A stretch of 64,000 bases of DNA from Sisyra terminalis (Eukaryota; Arthropoda; Insecta; Neuroptera; Sisyridae). Where the stretch lies: contig OY292276.1 of assembly GCA_958496175.1 (NCBI GenBank), positions 20,540,001 through 20,604,000 of the forward strand, in the 5' to 3' direction. Position 1 is the first letter of the stretch. Each line of letters begins with the position of its first letter. Below are positions 24,241-36,214 of the stretch, piece by piece. The notes under the pieces were generated by a model. That model worked only from the letters and a program-made list of their open reading frames with translations. It ran no database searches and was not told the DNA's origin. The position numbers were made by a program, and so were the translations under genes.

Positions 24241-27200
24241 TAACTATTAGTGCAATTATAAATATTAATAATAAAAAAATTACTGTTTAAATTTTTAGTT
24301 TAAATTAACGTAATTAAAGTAAACTTAAAAGTCACTTCAGATTATTTTCAATACTGATTGTTTTGATATAAAGTACAGATTTGTAAACTTTTGGAAAAAA
24401 TGAATTTTTGGGATTTGTCATTGAAATAAAATTCCTTGAAACAAAACGTAGCAATATAATAAGAATAGGAACTATTGGGGTGTAATTCACTTAATTATTT
24501 TTACTTAGAAGTTTAGATCAAAATATAGTATATAATAAGTTTCCAGAAATATCTTTTCCAAAGTATCATCAGAACAATTTAAGGAAATTATAAAATTGCA
24601 ATTAAGGTACCACACTGCTATCTTTGTCCAAGAAAGTGTAGTAAGCCAATTAATTATCTTTTGTTCGTTCATAATTTTAATGTTGAAAATATAAATTAAA
24701 ACCGAATGCGATGATTAGCTTATGCTATTATACAATATAAAGAAATAAAAGTGTAAATTATATAACTAAGTTATGCAGATTAAAAGATTTTGCGAGTTCT
24801 TTAGTAAAGTTAGGTATGAAATATAGGTAGATCAATGTTATTTCTAAAAAAAAATATTTTCTACCGTAAAAAATGTCGCTTAATAAATGGAAAAAGAAAT
24901 ATGAAAGTGGTTGACTTTTTCATTGGGAAACTAATTGGGAACTCTTAGGGGTGTAAATACGACCGTTGGCATTATTATATGAAGTGGTGCAGATACAAAT
25001 GTGAATGTTTATAAGCGTTTCAATATAGGTACAGAGCTTTATCATATGTGTGTGAATGTGCGATCGTATGACTCGTACGTCCCTAGTGTCTCTGCATGTG
25101 CACCACATGTGCCCAATGTAGTACAATGTCACACTTGGCTACACAAAATTATATTACCTCTTTTACCTCTACAAATCGCTACGATAGCCCCAACTTGCAA
25201 CACTGCTTATCAATGAAATTATATTGGAACGTGATAGACCTTTATCGACCTATCTCTCGTATGGTCTTTTGCTATAAAAACCGTTTTAGTAAATACTATA
25301 TACTCGTATGCGTTTATTAATGGTCGCTCTTTCATCATCAATTTCAATAGGAAAACAAGTTTTGTTATTGTAATATATCAATATTTATTTCTAAAACAAA
25401 ACTTTATTCTAAATATCTACAACAATGAAATACAACTCTTGCAAACCCGAACTGAAGAGGAAGTGTCTTTCTATTTGCAAAATTGCCATGTCGGTCTCTC
25501 TAACCGGCATTAACTTGTTTTTGCATCAATACAATTCATACATTACAGTTATTATTAGAAAAGTTAAAGCTTATTACAGTTTTGTTATAAGAGTAAAAAT
25601 TGCATTTATTTTTCAGTGAAATTTGATTACTAATATATATACTTGGTTTCTAAGTCACTCAAAAATTAAGAAATTAAATTGATACTCTAGAAATTTGCTT
25701 TATTTTTAAGGTATTCAGAGTGCTCTAAAGTTAATTTTTCATATATTGGATTACTTATGATTATTTAACAGATGAACTATAAATACTATGCGCATAAATA
25801 ATACTGAATTGTGTTTCGTAGAATTTGGAAGGAAAATGGAAAGTAGAGCAATTTTTCTTAGACAATTTCATGGAGTAGGAAGTTCAATAAAAATGATATA
25901 TACTTTTTACATTTTCTCTAAGCTCATGAAAATAAATGCAGACTTGCGTGATTCGTAAAAAAATAGTCATTGTTCACTGACTGGAACATCTAAGATATAA
26001 TATATGGCTATAAATTTCCAATCACATAAAGTAAAAATTTGTTATGCTTGTTACTTTTTATCTATTTCTGTCTTTTGACAACAAGAAGCCAAAATTTTAA
26101 TAAATCTTTTTATCATTGAAACCATGAACGCTGAACATATACGTTAAACGATTTTAAAAATGAGAAAAATCTCCTTGAATCGAGAAATATGAAATTATAA
26201 ACATTTTCCGTTCCATTTTCACTCAGTGTCATGAAATGTTTTTTTTTTTGAAGCATTTATTTTTAATTAAATATTTGTTTTCCATAAAAAGTTTTGTTAA
26301 TAGTTTAATTTCTCGAATGGAACTAAAAAACTTTTCCTTTTCCCCGAGTTGAACGATAATAATTATCTAAGGACGGATATTTATTACAAGCGAGATATTA
26401 CATATATAAAAATAAAATGAAAAAGAAAATACCTCGGGAGATAAGCTTTTATTGCAAGTTAGCTGTCATAAAAACAAACTTTTTGTAGACTTTTTAAGAG
26501 ATGAGAATTTTGTGCTTTTATTTTAACGTAAACATTTTAGCTTTGTATGATAAAATAATCTTTTTGGTCCCCGGGAATAATATGTCTTATAGTTTTTGTA
26601 GTTTGAAATGGAGAAGGATCAAGAACTAACAACTCGAAACTATGCGGAAAATGTTTCACCAAACAATTTATATTAAAAGAAAAAAATATAAGCTCTTATT
26701 ATGTTTTTTTTTTTGGCAATCATCAGTGTTTTGTGCAAATAAGCTTATAGTGTATGAAAGTAAGGTACAAGGTATCGATATTCAAAAAGGATAAGATATT
26801 TCTACATATTCTACATCATTACATCGAGATTATATTAAATTGCTCGAGCTAAATTAGTTTTCAACAATAACGATGTAAGTTTTAAACTGCCATTATGGTG
26901 GAATTTTTTCAAGAAATCATTTTTGGCAAAGGATCTAGAAGTCCCTGAGAATAGTGAATCGGTCCCGGAAAGATATTTTAATGATACTTGAGGATGTAGG
27001 TACTAATACAAAGATCCTGAACGTTTCATAACTTTATATTTTTTTGGGGAAAAAATTATAGTTACACATTACTTAAACGATTCATCGAATATTTAAATAT
27101 GATGAAGGAAATGACAATGCATTTATTTTTTCGCAAAAATAACAATTGACGATTGAATCAAAATCATCTGTTAAATATTTCTGATTTTTAGATTTTAATA

Positions 27201-27324
27201 ACATTTCACTCACTTGAATAAAAGAATTGTATAGTAATGTTGATTTATTTGCTTAATTTTGGCTTTAAATCGAAAGAAATTAATTAGTTGAGAACTAGTA
27301 AAGCATGAATAATTAAGAATTGTA
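24241..27324. other. AT-rich noncoding stretch
   Basis: A mildly GC-richer patch at 24950-25290 has overlapping short ORFs on both strands (24920-25132 -, 25001-25216 +, 25096-25320 +). None shows a domain, and all probably arise from the same composition bump. Confidence 0.5.
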
Positions 27325-27470
27325 CTAATATCTGATTATAGCACACACATTTCAATGCAAGAGGCTATCAGACAATGGGATTGCGAGATTTAATGAAATT
27401 CATTTGTTTTGATGTTTTGATTGTTGAAATTTTGAAAATTTAAAAAAGCCCCTCACGGAATTAATGACAT
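27325..27470 (+). repeat. Dispersed repeat X, copy B
   Basis: Homologous to the reverse complement of 815-962. It runs AATATCTGATTATAGC, GCAAGAGGCTATC, then GGGATTGCGAGATTTAATG and TTGTTGAAATTTTGAAAA. A short TAATGA-rich tandem stretch follows at 27458-27500. Confidence 0.75.
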
Positions 27471-27504
27471 TAATGACAATAATGAATAATGAATTAATGA
27501 CAAA

Positions 27505-27600
27505 TACAATGTGCTATGTACACATTTAATATTACAAGAGCAATTAAGAGCGGAAGTGGTTTGTATTTTATTTTTTTCACTATGTAGTACACTTTTTGTA
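27505..27600 (+). repeat. Dispersed repeat Y, copy B
   Basis: Homologous in direct orientation to 1105-1215 (GTGC...AGAGCAATTAAGAGCGGAAG, then ACTATGTAGTACACTTTTT). Confidence 0.6.
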
Positions 27601-27699
27601 TATCATACTTTAAAAATATATTTTCAGAACAGTACTTAAAATATTTTATGGTTAATATTGTTTTAACATTGTTTCTTCTTGGAACTTATAAATCTACAT

Positions 27700-28045
27700 A
27701 GCTGCGTAGGTTCTATGATAGTTGACCCCTGGAAAGTTCTTCACACGAAAATTACCCACAAAAAGTTGCGCACTAATATCGTCGATTCTTAGAAAGTTGC
27801 CTACATAGAAATTTACCCACAAAGAAAACTCCTCATGTAGAAATTAACACACAATGATATATCCTCATATAAAAATTAACCCACAGGAAAAAGTTTTCAT
27901 TTTACAGGATCGGAATTAATACTTCATATACAATAATAAATAAAATAAATATTTTTCACTGTAGGAGCATCTTTTTGTGGACAAATTTCTTGTGAGGATT
28001 TTTCTAGTAGGCTAGTATCAGGTCACCAGTTGTTTATAGAAAAAG
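27700..28045. mobile_element. Foldback element with subterminal 31 bp repeats
   Basis: Five degenerate units spaced about 31 bp start near 27738, 27769, 27800, 27831 and 27862. The core is CCTCAT(A/G)TAGAAATTAACCC followed by ACAA. The unit at 27769 is the most eroded. The same unit appears inverted at about 27968-28003 (TTTTTGTGGACAAATTTCTT then GTGAGGA). The outer parts are loosely inverted (GTTGACCCCTGG against GGTGACCTG). Multiple short subterminal repeats at transposon ends often serve as transposase-binding sites; that role is inference here. Confidence 0.5.
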
Positions 28046-28382
28046 CATTATTAATCCCTAAGCATATCAAAATTGCAGTTCAAATAAGGTAGTATATTCT
28101 ATGTTTTTTTTTTCTGTTTTTCACTAATTATTTTTACACAAAATTAGACATATGTAGTTAAAACGAGACAGTTAAAACGAAGAGAATTTTATATTTTTGG
28201 TACTACCTCTATACATTTTTAGTATTTTTAAAATATTGCTCTGAACTCAATTAATCATGCTTATTATGGGTCTTTAACTCAATCAAGAATAAAATTCCTA
28301 GATTTATGAATTTCTTTGTGCTAAATTTGAGCCAACCTAGTTGGATATCTCATGTGTGATAACATTAATTAAGAAAATTAAC

Positions 28383-28628
28383 CAGTGACATAGCCTGCGT
28401 TTTCATCCCCAGGGACCTACTGGAAATTTGCTGCCTCCTGTTTTCATTAGTATGCAAGAAAATCAGTAAAAGATTTTAATTTTAAAGATTAATCCTTTTA
28501 AAAACGTACTCTATTAGTTTTTCTCAAAGAAAATCTTTTGTGGAATTATCTGCATCAATATGCCGCCCCATTTTCATATGCTGCCCAGGCCCATCTCACC
28601 TCCCAGCACCTACCACGTTACACTACTG
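28383..28628. mobile_element. Complete nonautonomous hAT MITE
   Basis: The left end is CAGTGACATAGCCTGCG. The right end, reverse-complemented, is CAGTAGTGTAACGTGGTAG, giving terminal inverted repeats that start CAGTGnnnTA. The flanks AAATTAAC (28375-28382) and AAACTAAA (28629-28636) agree at 6 of 8 positions, consistent with an aged 8 bp target duplication. The 246 bp interior is GC-richer near both ends and has no ORF. Confidence 0.7.
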
Positions 28629-28636
28629 AAACTAAA

Positions 28637-29499
28637 TATTTTAAATGAATCAAATCAATTAGGTACATTCTTTCATTCATATAATTAGGGGTTACATTTT
28701 TCAATATCCACTCTATTCATTTCCAAAAAAAAAAACTGTAAAAATTTTAGATACTTTAAAACTGCGAAACTTTCTTGTATTGCTAAATTTAATTCGGAAT
28801 TTGTATGATAAATTTATATATATTGTAACTTATTGCTTCTACTTTTATTGTTATCTTTATGAATAAATGTACTACGGTTTTATATCGTATCCTTGCCCTT
28901 TTTCATGCATAAAATATTGGCTTTATATATGCTGCGTAGTGCTTTTTTTAAAGATTTTCGTTCAACGTGAAATGATTGATTTTTGAATTAAGTCGACCCA
29001 TTACTTGATTTGTTATTTTCATAACTTTTTACCTTAAAAATGGTCAAGTATTGTACCATATTATAATAGTTGTTATAACTATAATTTCTGCGACCTAATA
29101 TTTAACTAATATTAAAATATCGACTCGTAAATGAAAATGTATATAAAATAAAATTATTTTTGACAAAAGTGTTTTTATATCACCATTTTTTTCATTAAAG
29201 TAACTAAGTCAAAAATACGGTTCACATTAAAACAATAAAATACAAAACACCTGGATGATGTAGAAGCTTTACTCAAAGCTTACGTCGTCGAGTTTATTAC
29301 ACAGCTGCACTTAGCTTAAACATTGAAGGTAGATTCGGATAGTCGTAACGACCGGATGGCACTCTTACTTCCTCTACGTAAATGCCTATGTTAACCGCCC
29401 ATTCTATTAGCTACGCTTTTGGTTTAAGTGTAATGGTTCGTAACATATTCTTTCTAGTTCTGGCTTTTTGAACACCTACCACTACATAAAAGGATATTC
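28637..29499. other. AT-rich noncoding, one GC-richer patch
   Basis: 29260-29420 is GC-richer (CGTCGTCGAG, CGTAACGACCGGATGG) but has no recognised frame. Confidence 0.5.
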
Positions 29500-29925
29500 T
29501 TGGATTACTAAAATATTCGAATTTATGATGAAAGTATGAACATTTTGCCATGGCTATTACGTAGTACGTTCCATACCATTTCCTTATATGGCAGAAAAGT
29601 TAAACAAAAAGAGTAGTTTTTTTATGAATTTACCTTTTTCTCACTCTTCCATTAAATTAAATTATGGTTTTTAGCAATAAATAATTAATCAATAACTGTA
29701 TCTTAAGTTTTTTGGATTGCTTAAAATATTTCAATTTATGATAAAAGTATGAACATTTTGTCATGGCTATTACGTAGGTACTATACTATTTTCATATAAA
29801 GCTAAAACGTGAAATTAAAGTAGAAGCTTTTTATGAATCTACCGTTTTGCCCTTGCTGAATTAAATTAAATAATGCTTTTTACCAATTAATTATTCATCA
29901 TTAACTAAGTTATTAGTTTCATATA
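29500..29925. repeat. Two-copy tandem duplication, period about 212 bp
   Basis: Unit 1 begins TTGGATTACTAAAATATTCG at 29500 and unit 2 begins TTGGATTGCTTAAAATATT at 29712. They align through TATGAACATTTTG(C/T)CATGG and CTATTACGTAG, then TTTTTATGAAT(T/C)TACC, and ATTAAATTAAAT near their ends. Divergence is about 20-25% by eye, so the duplication is old. No third unit is visible on either side. Confidence 0.8.
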
Positions 29926-30135
29926 GCTGTCTCTTTAATCATTCCACAAAATTAACAATCTAAAGGCGAATAAAATAAACAGTAAAAATCTTGCAATTGT
30001 TCAACCGCAACTTTTGTGGAATAAAGATATATTTTTCTGGTAATAGTTACCACATGTTGTGAAATATTACACATACAATTTTACACTGTTAGAAGTAGGT
30101 TTTTTATCTCTCATTTAGTACGTTTTTAATGGTTT

Positions 30136-30179
30136 TTTACCGTCGCTTTGCAACAGCTAAGATTTTTAGCAACGGTAAT
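30136..30179 (-). repeat. SINE tail fragment, inverted to the neighbour copy
   Basis: TTTACCGTCGCTTTGCAACA then GCTAAGATTTTTAGC matches the tail of the 32.3 kb SINE in the minus orientation. Confidence 0.5.
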
Positions 30180-30231
30180 GTTAATAAAAGTCTGTAAACT
30201 GAGAAATATTTAAAATTTTTCCGTATAAAAA

Positions 30232-30375
30232 TTAAGCAAAGTCAAGTGATTACGGTCCCTATAAAACTGGTAGGTGCTAGGTTCGGTTCTAGTATCCAGC
30301 AAATTTTCAATATTTCCCGATAGGGTTTTTAATAAACCCTAAAGTCTCTTAAAACCCGGACAATTTTAAAGTGGT
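30232..30375 (+). repeat. tRNA-derived SINE, plus-strand copy
   Basis: The block AAACTGGTAGGTGCTAGGTT then CGGTTCTAG is homologous to the box-B side of the 32.3 kb SINE. It is followed by the shared body AATATTTCCCGATAGGG and CCTAAAGTCTCTTA. The box-A side (GCAAAGTCAAGTG) is degraded. With the inverted tail at 30136-30179 the locus contains two oppositely oriented copies. Confidence 0.6.
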
Positions 30376-30379
30376 CACT

Positions 30380-32320
30380 TGACCCACTCGTTATTAAAAA
30401 AATATGATGACCGTTTTTATATACTTTTACAAACCGACGCAATGATAACTCTTATGATTAAGAAATCCTATTTTTTTTATCTCTCATTCATATATAAAGA
30501 ATGCCTTTCCTTATTTTTCTTTTGTATCGATATTAACCTTTTTGGAAGTGAAACAATAGGTTACACATAAATACCCAACAACACCAGAAGTGGTTTAATA
30601 ACTTTTAAAAATAAAAGTTCAAAATTTAAAAATAAAAAATTTGGACTACGGGCAATTTAAAAAAAATAATCTACAGATTGGCTCAAAACTTAAAATTTGG
30701 AGGCATATATTAGAGTTTTATGATACTAGTTTATATATTTGGTAAACAGTGGTATAATGAAATCGATTGTCTGATTGTTTCATTGCATACACATTTGTAT
30801 ATATTTTTTCCGTTTATCAGTGTTCTATTTTACATTGATATATTGGGTAAAAGTAAAATTTTTAGATTTTTAAGGAAATTCTTTATGATCAATTTTGAAC
30901 TTCACTCTTCTATACTATCAATATTGATGCATCATTAGTTCCACCACGTTTAAATTAAGATATCCAGCAAGAACATTACGGTGCAAAGTTCTTACAATAA
31001 TGTAAGGGTTTCACGATAAAAATCAAGAGTGAATGAATGTTTCTAATAACTTTTCTGAATGATTCTTTTATGATTTCTAGGGTTATTCTCGTTTTCAAGC
31101 AAAATAAATCTTCATAAAAAAGGAAAATGAGATTTTGATTTGAACAATTCTTTATTTAACTGTTCAGTAATGTGAAATACAAGTTGATATCGTTTCTTTT
31201 TCGGTAGAAAAACGTTTGCGATTTTTCGAACCAAAAATAGCAGTATTCAATACATCACAGTCGCTGTGATGAATGACCCTTCAATTCATATTTTTTCGAA
31301 TGTAAGAAAAACATGAAATAATGAATTAGAACGCCAGCTAAATATTTATCTGAACACGAGAACTTCGTTTTTCAATTAAAATGTCAATGTATACTTTTTT
31401 AGCTTATCACAAATTCCAGAATTATTTTTTAATTCAGGATTGCTTTTTATACTTTATCGAAGGAAAATATACATCGGAAATAGAGCATAATAAGTTAAAA
31501 ACGTCAAACGCAAGTAAAACTTTTCTGTAATTTATTACTTATAATGATGATGCGTCTAAGAGAATAAATTTCCTTAAAAGATTTAAACTCGCCGAGTCCT
31601 CTTTGTAATCAGTTGAAACTCATTAACATATTTATGTATATTTAATGATGAACTTAAAACTTGATGATTTCTCATTTGATTTTATCAAGGCATAGCGATT
31701 TGATGTGTATGAAAATTTGCATAAGAATTTTTAAATTAGATTAATGACTTTGTAACGACCAAACTGTCGACTGTAAAATAATGTAAACAAACCTTTCTGA
31801 AACTTGAAAACACTGGAGAAAGTTTCTCTTAAATTGTTTTCTATTAATATTCGTCGTAAAAAATATTGTGAATATTGATTTTCAATTTATTTCGTCCGAT
31901 AATGTCCTTATTGACAAAATTGTTGAAAAATAACTATCACTTTTTAGATAGAAAATACGTTTGGTGTAGTCTTTAAGGCGCCACAAGTAAAAAACAACTT
32001 TTATCATTTATTTACTTTTGCTGACGTATGAATTTTTAAACCTCAGCCGTATAAAACCGGGGAATTTTTAGCCAAATATAGAGCAAAATAGAAGTTTCAA
32101 ATGAACCACTTTGAATTCATTGAAATAAAAATTTTTAAAAGAAAACAACCGAAACTTGACTACTTTATTTACGTGAATCTCTCCAAAAAAAAAAAGAAGA
32201 AAATCAATGAAAGCTACTGTTCAACAGTTTCCTGAAAAATAAAATTTGTAAAAGTTCTAATTGTGCTTAGAAATATTTGCGTTACCAATATAAACTAAAA
32301 ATTGATTGATTTTTTTTTAA
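30380..32320. other. AT-rich noncoding stretch
   Basis: ORFs at 30379-30570 and 30720-30938 (+) are Phe/Ile/Tyr-rich products of AT-rich sequence. Nothing else is recognised. Confidence 0.6.
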
Positions 32321-32324
32321 TTGT

Positions 32325-32485
32325 TATTTACCGTCGCTTTCTAACTACTAAGGTCTTTAGCGATTCTAGGGTTAACAAATATCCGTATATCAAGAAATTA
32401 CAAATATTTACTCGAAACAAGATTCGAACACAACACCTATCAGTTTTGGAGCGGCCAGTTGGACCACTCTGCTACCAGTAGGCTT
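32325..32485 (-). repeat. tRNA-derived SINE, most complete copy
   Basis: On the minus strand the head reads TAGCAGAGTGG (box A consensus TRGCNNAGTGG, 32464-32474). About 33 bp later comes TGTTCGAATC (box B, about 32421-32430). The RNA polymerase III internal promoter is therefore recognisable. The body continues AATTTCTTGATATACGGATA, then ACCCTAGAATCGCTAAAGAC and the tail CTTAGTAGTTAGAAAGCGAC, ending GGTAAATAAC. It has no tRNA cloverleaf downstream and is not a functional tRNA. Confidence 0.75.
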
Positions 32486-32489
32486 TTAA

Positions 32490-35400
32490 TGGAACTATTA
32501 TCAATAATTTAAAATTATTTAAATTCTTAAAAAATTATATATTAATTTATTGTCCAAATGCACACTTGAGAAGAGTTGTAAAATTTTCCAAGTATATCGA
32601 TTTAAAGTATTTCATTCGTGTTACGAATACCTAGTTTGAAAAAAATATATTCCTTTTTACTTACTAATTCATTAAAAAAATGAATTTAAACTTAAAATTT
32701 CAAATGTTTAAGCATTGGTTATATACAACAGGAGAATTCTATACAATATTTGCAAAAATTTCTCAAAAAATATAATTTTGTCAAACACATTATTGCATAA
32801 GGCAAAAAGAATATTGTATAGTTTCCAATTTTTATGGTTATTTCTTACAATATTCTTTGGATCTTGTATATATCATTTGAAAACTTTTTATTTTTCTTTC
32901 TTCTTTGCTAATATTTCATTATTTCCTAAAATTTTGGAGTTTTTTATTGGTGATCTGGGTTTACTTTGCTTGTACCTAGATCCGGTACAGTATATTTATA
33001 AAAACACATATTAATATCATTTCCGTCCATAGAAAATATATTCATACACTGATAGTACAGTGTATAGTAACGAATGAAATAAATATTCTCAATTTTTCCA
33101 TTACGCTACGGAAATTTATAAAAAACATATTTTTAAATATTAAATGAATTACTATGGAGTTTCAAATGAAATATTGTCAATTTCTATTATTACTTTCCTA
33201 ACCGCAGGGTAAGCAACCGTGCTAAAATTGTAGATACACTATAATTTATTTCATTTAATTGAATTGCACTATAATATACTTTAGCATCTTTACTATTATT
33301 TTATAACCTTCTGTTATTTTTATATCAAACTGTTACATTACAATGGAATCAAATTTATTTAAGTTTATTTTTTTTTCAATATAATTTTACATAGTTTTTT
33401 ATCATAACATATTTTTTTAATTTTATATGTTTGGAGAAAAGTAATAATTTTTACTATTAGAGTACAGTAATCTAACTTTTTGAGATTGCCAACCTTAGCT
33501 AACTACCATTGATGGATAAAATTGATAAATTAAATACAGTTAGGAAAATGTATACAAAATAATGTTCTTATATAGTACTATCTGTCGTATTATATTATAC
33601 TAAAGTAAAACCATAATTCATCTTCCGCCACAGCAACTGTTTATTATTTTCGTAACTTCATCTATCATCGATTTGCAAAAAATGTGATAGTCTTGAATTA
33701 GTTTATTTACTCTAACAAGATATAAAATTTACTTAATTTGCCAACTTGTTGCATTATTTATTTCAGAAATTTAAACAAAACACGTATTGGATTAAATTTC
33801 CTCCGTAACTTTGTCTTAAAATTACTAGTTATATTTTTCAAAATTGTAATTAATTCTCTTTATCAAAATATTATTTATGTAGATAGGATTAAATTTTACA
33901 TTTTATGTCAGTAAAATGTTTAAATTGTCACGTTTAAAACAGCTTTGGAAAACTAAATTTATCATAATGTTTAAATGTAACGATGGAGGAGGCAGTGTTT
34001 CTACCTTCAAACGTAAGTTTCCAACATAAAATCTCTTTGTGAAATGAATTTTGTACGAAGATGTTGGGGATTATTTAAGATTCAAATCCTTTCAAATATT
34101 TAACAAATTAAGACGCTAGCTTTAACTAATGTAACAACGATAAATACGACCATGTTTTCTCTTCTTGAAAATAGAAGTACAACCCGTTTATATATAAAGA
34201 TAATTCAACGTCACTTACATTTTCGCAAAAAGTTTATAAAATACATATTTTTTTTTGTTAAAATTATTTACAATGCCTTATAAATATTTTTTCCTCACTA
34301 TTCAATCCTTCAAATTATAAAAATTTTCTCAATTTCAAAAGAATAAGGAATCATAGTTGCGATTTGAATAAATTTTATTAATATAATTTAGCATAGGGAT
34401 TATTCGATTAACATAAATAAGACTTAATTACAAAAAAAAAAAACAAATTGTCATTTTTGCTTAGTCTTGATTTTAACATTTAAATGGTGGAGATTATTAA
34501 ATAAGACAATTATCCAATTTCCCTAAGACATTCTTCTACGAAACTGGTTTTTAACGAGCTTATATTTGGTGGAGGAACAAAAAAATTTAGTGCCCCCATT
34601 AAATATTCATTGCACAGCTCCGACTTAATGTTGTAAATTATTGTATTATTTAGAATACTCAATTTCGTATAATTAGATGCAAATTTTATTTCACGCATAA
34701 ATTTTTTGTTTGAGTTTTTATTCAATTCAAAGGCGTTACTTTCCCTTAATTTAAAAGTTTTCCCCGGCATTTGAGAAACGAAAACTTTTAGTTTACTCGT
34801 GCACAAATAGTAATCATTTATAAAAAAACAAACTTTAATATTACTTAAAAGTTGTGCTAACCTTTTGTAATAATTTATGAATATTGGGGGTCTTCATTTA
34901 GAGTTTGTATTTAAAAGCTCTTTCAATATATAAAACTTTCATAAATTATCTAGAAACAACAAATGTCGTTGAAAGAGAATTATTTCAGCATTCTAATAAA
35001 TAATACCTTTAAAATGGATAGTAAACTTTTAAGTTAATATTTCTTAAAGCCAAAATGGAAAATATGAAATTTTATTGAATCAATATAATTAAAAAGTAAC
35101 TAAAGGGTAGCTTTATGCATTTGAGTTATATATTATGAGATTTTCATTTACGCTCAAATTGATATATTTTTATTTAAAAGCGACGTATGTATATGAGTTT
35201 ATATATTTTAATGAGAACTCTTAGTGTTTGTTCTTTAAAACTAAAATAGCCACCATCTGAAAGCGTAAAGATCAATTTATAAATATTTACTTTTATAGTA
35301 GCAACTAACAAAAAGTTTTAAATTTATTTTAATAAAGTTGAAGCAATATACTTCGAAGTACATTTAAGTATTACACATTACCTAGTTAGTACATAGGAAC

Positions 35401-36159
35401 ATTAAATTGCCAATTGCAAAAATTTAGTATTAAGTAGTATTAAGGAGACGTAGACTAACCGCAACCGACGGATCGCTTGCTTTAAAATTTTGAAAATATT
35501 ATGTGAGTTGGATTCATCGTTTGCATTATACAGTACATTTTAGTTCCAGTTTTGAAGAAAATTTGTTCGTAGATATTTTAATATTATTTTTTTAAGTACT
35601 GAAAATTAAGACAATAAAAATATTTTTGCAAATGGCATTAAATTAAAAAAATGGACTTTTAAAAAGTGGAATTTTAAATTAAATCGAGGAACTTCATAAC
35701 TGAACTAGTTATACAAAACAACAGCTGGTTAAAGTTGGAAAAAATAATTACTGATATTAGCAAAATTACTCAAAAGTAACTTGTCGTAACTTTTAAATAG
35801 TCATTTGAATTTTTATTGTTTTTGCGAATATCATTTTAACGTTTATGTTCTCATTTCTTACAAGTTTTTTAGGTTGTAAAATAGAGAGCTTTTAATGAGG
35901 TTAGCCTAAAGATCCAAATTTTTAAAAGTAGCCTGTCCGTAACTATGAAATAATCAGAAAATTTACGTTAAATATGCTTGTCAGTTGTTATAGTAATTCG
36001 GATCGTGTATTTTACTAGGCTGCACCCTAATAACAGAAGCTCAATTCCAAAAAGTTGATGAAAATGGTTGCAAATAGAAATAATTCACAATATTTTATGT
36101 AATCAATTACATAAAAAATATATCATAAATCAATTCAAAATTAATTATTATAAACTCAC
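32490..36159. other. AT-rich, probably intronic
   Basis: If the minus-strand exon at 36160-36214 is real, this is the start of its first intron. ORFs at 32715-33014 (+) and 34510-34806 (-) are the longest here and show no known domain, start context or splice-site pair. Confidence 0.45.
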
Positions 36160-36214
36160 CAACTACGAGAAGGATGTTGCCCCACCAGTAACTTTGTAGG
36201 GGGATGTTGATCAT
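36160..36214 (-). CDS. Candidate first coding exon with signal-peptide-like N-terminus
   Basis: On the minus strand the ATG at 36214-36212 has GCC at -3 to -1. It opens a frame reading MINIPLQSYWWGNILLVV, then a split Gly-type codon. The exon ends GTTG at 36160, followed directly by GTGAGT (36159-36154), a strong 5' splice site. The hydrophobic NILLVV stretch suggests the start of a secretory signal peptide or membrane anchor. The intron is in phase 1, a common position after signal peptides in extracellular multidomain proteins. The sequence around and upstream is GC-rich with CpGs, while the intron drops at once to AT-rich. The protein cannot be named from 18 residues. No partner exon was confirmed at lower coordinates. 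Confidence 0.5.

Noticed and set aside
27738..27895. CRISPR-like array (regular ~31 bp repeats)
   Set aside because: Units are contiguous and degenerate with no unique spacers, in an arthropod-like genome; better explained by transposon subterminal repeats.
32421..32474. tRNA gene on the minus strand
   Set aside because: A and B boxes are present, but there is no acceptor stem or cloverleaf and the sequence continues into a shared SINE body.
32715..33014. 99-codon plus-strand ORF
   Set aside because: Hydrophobic low-complexity composition expected from T-rich sequence; no known motif.
34510..34806. 98-codon minus-strand ORF
   Set aside because: No recognised domain. I considered it as a downstream exon of the 36.2 kb gene but found no convincing acceptor or Ig-like or other motif.
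17274..36214. Single two-exon gene joining 36160-36214 to 17274-17376
   Set aside because: Intron phases do not match: one base is left over upstream, whereas the downstream frame needs two.
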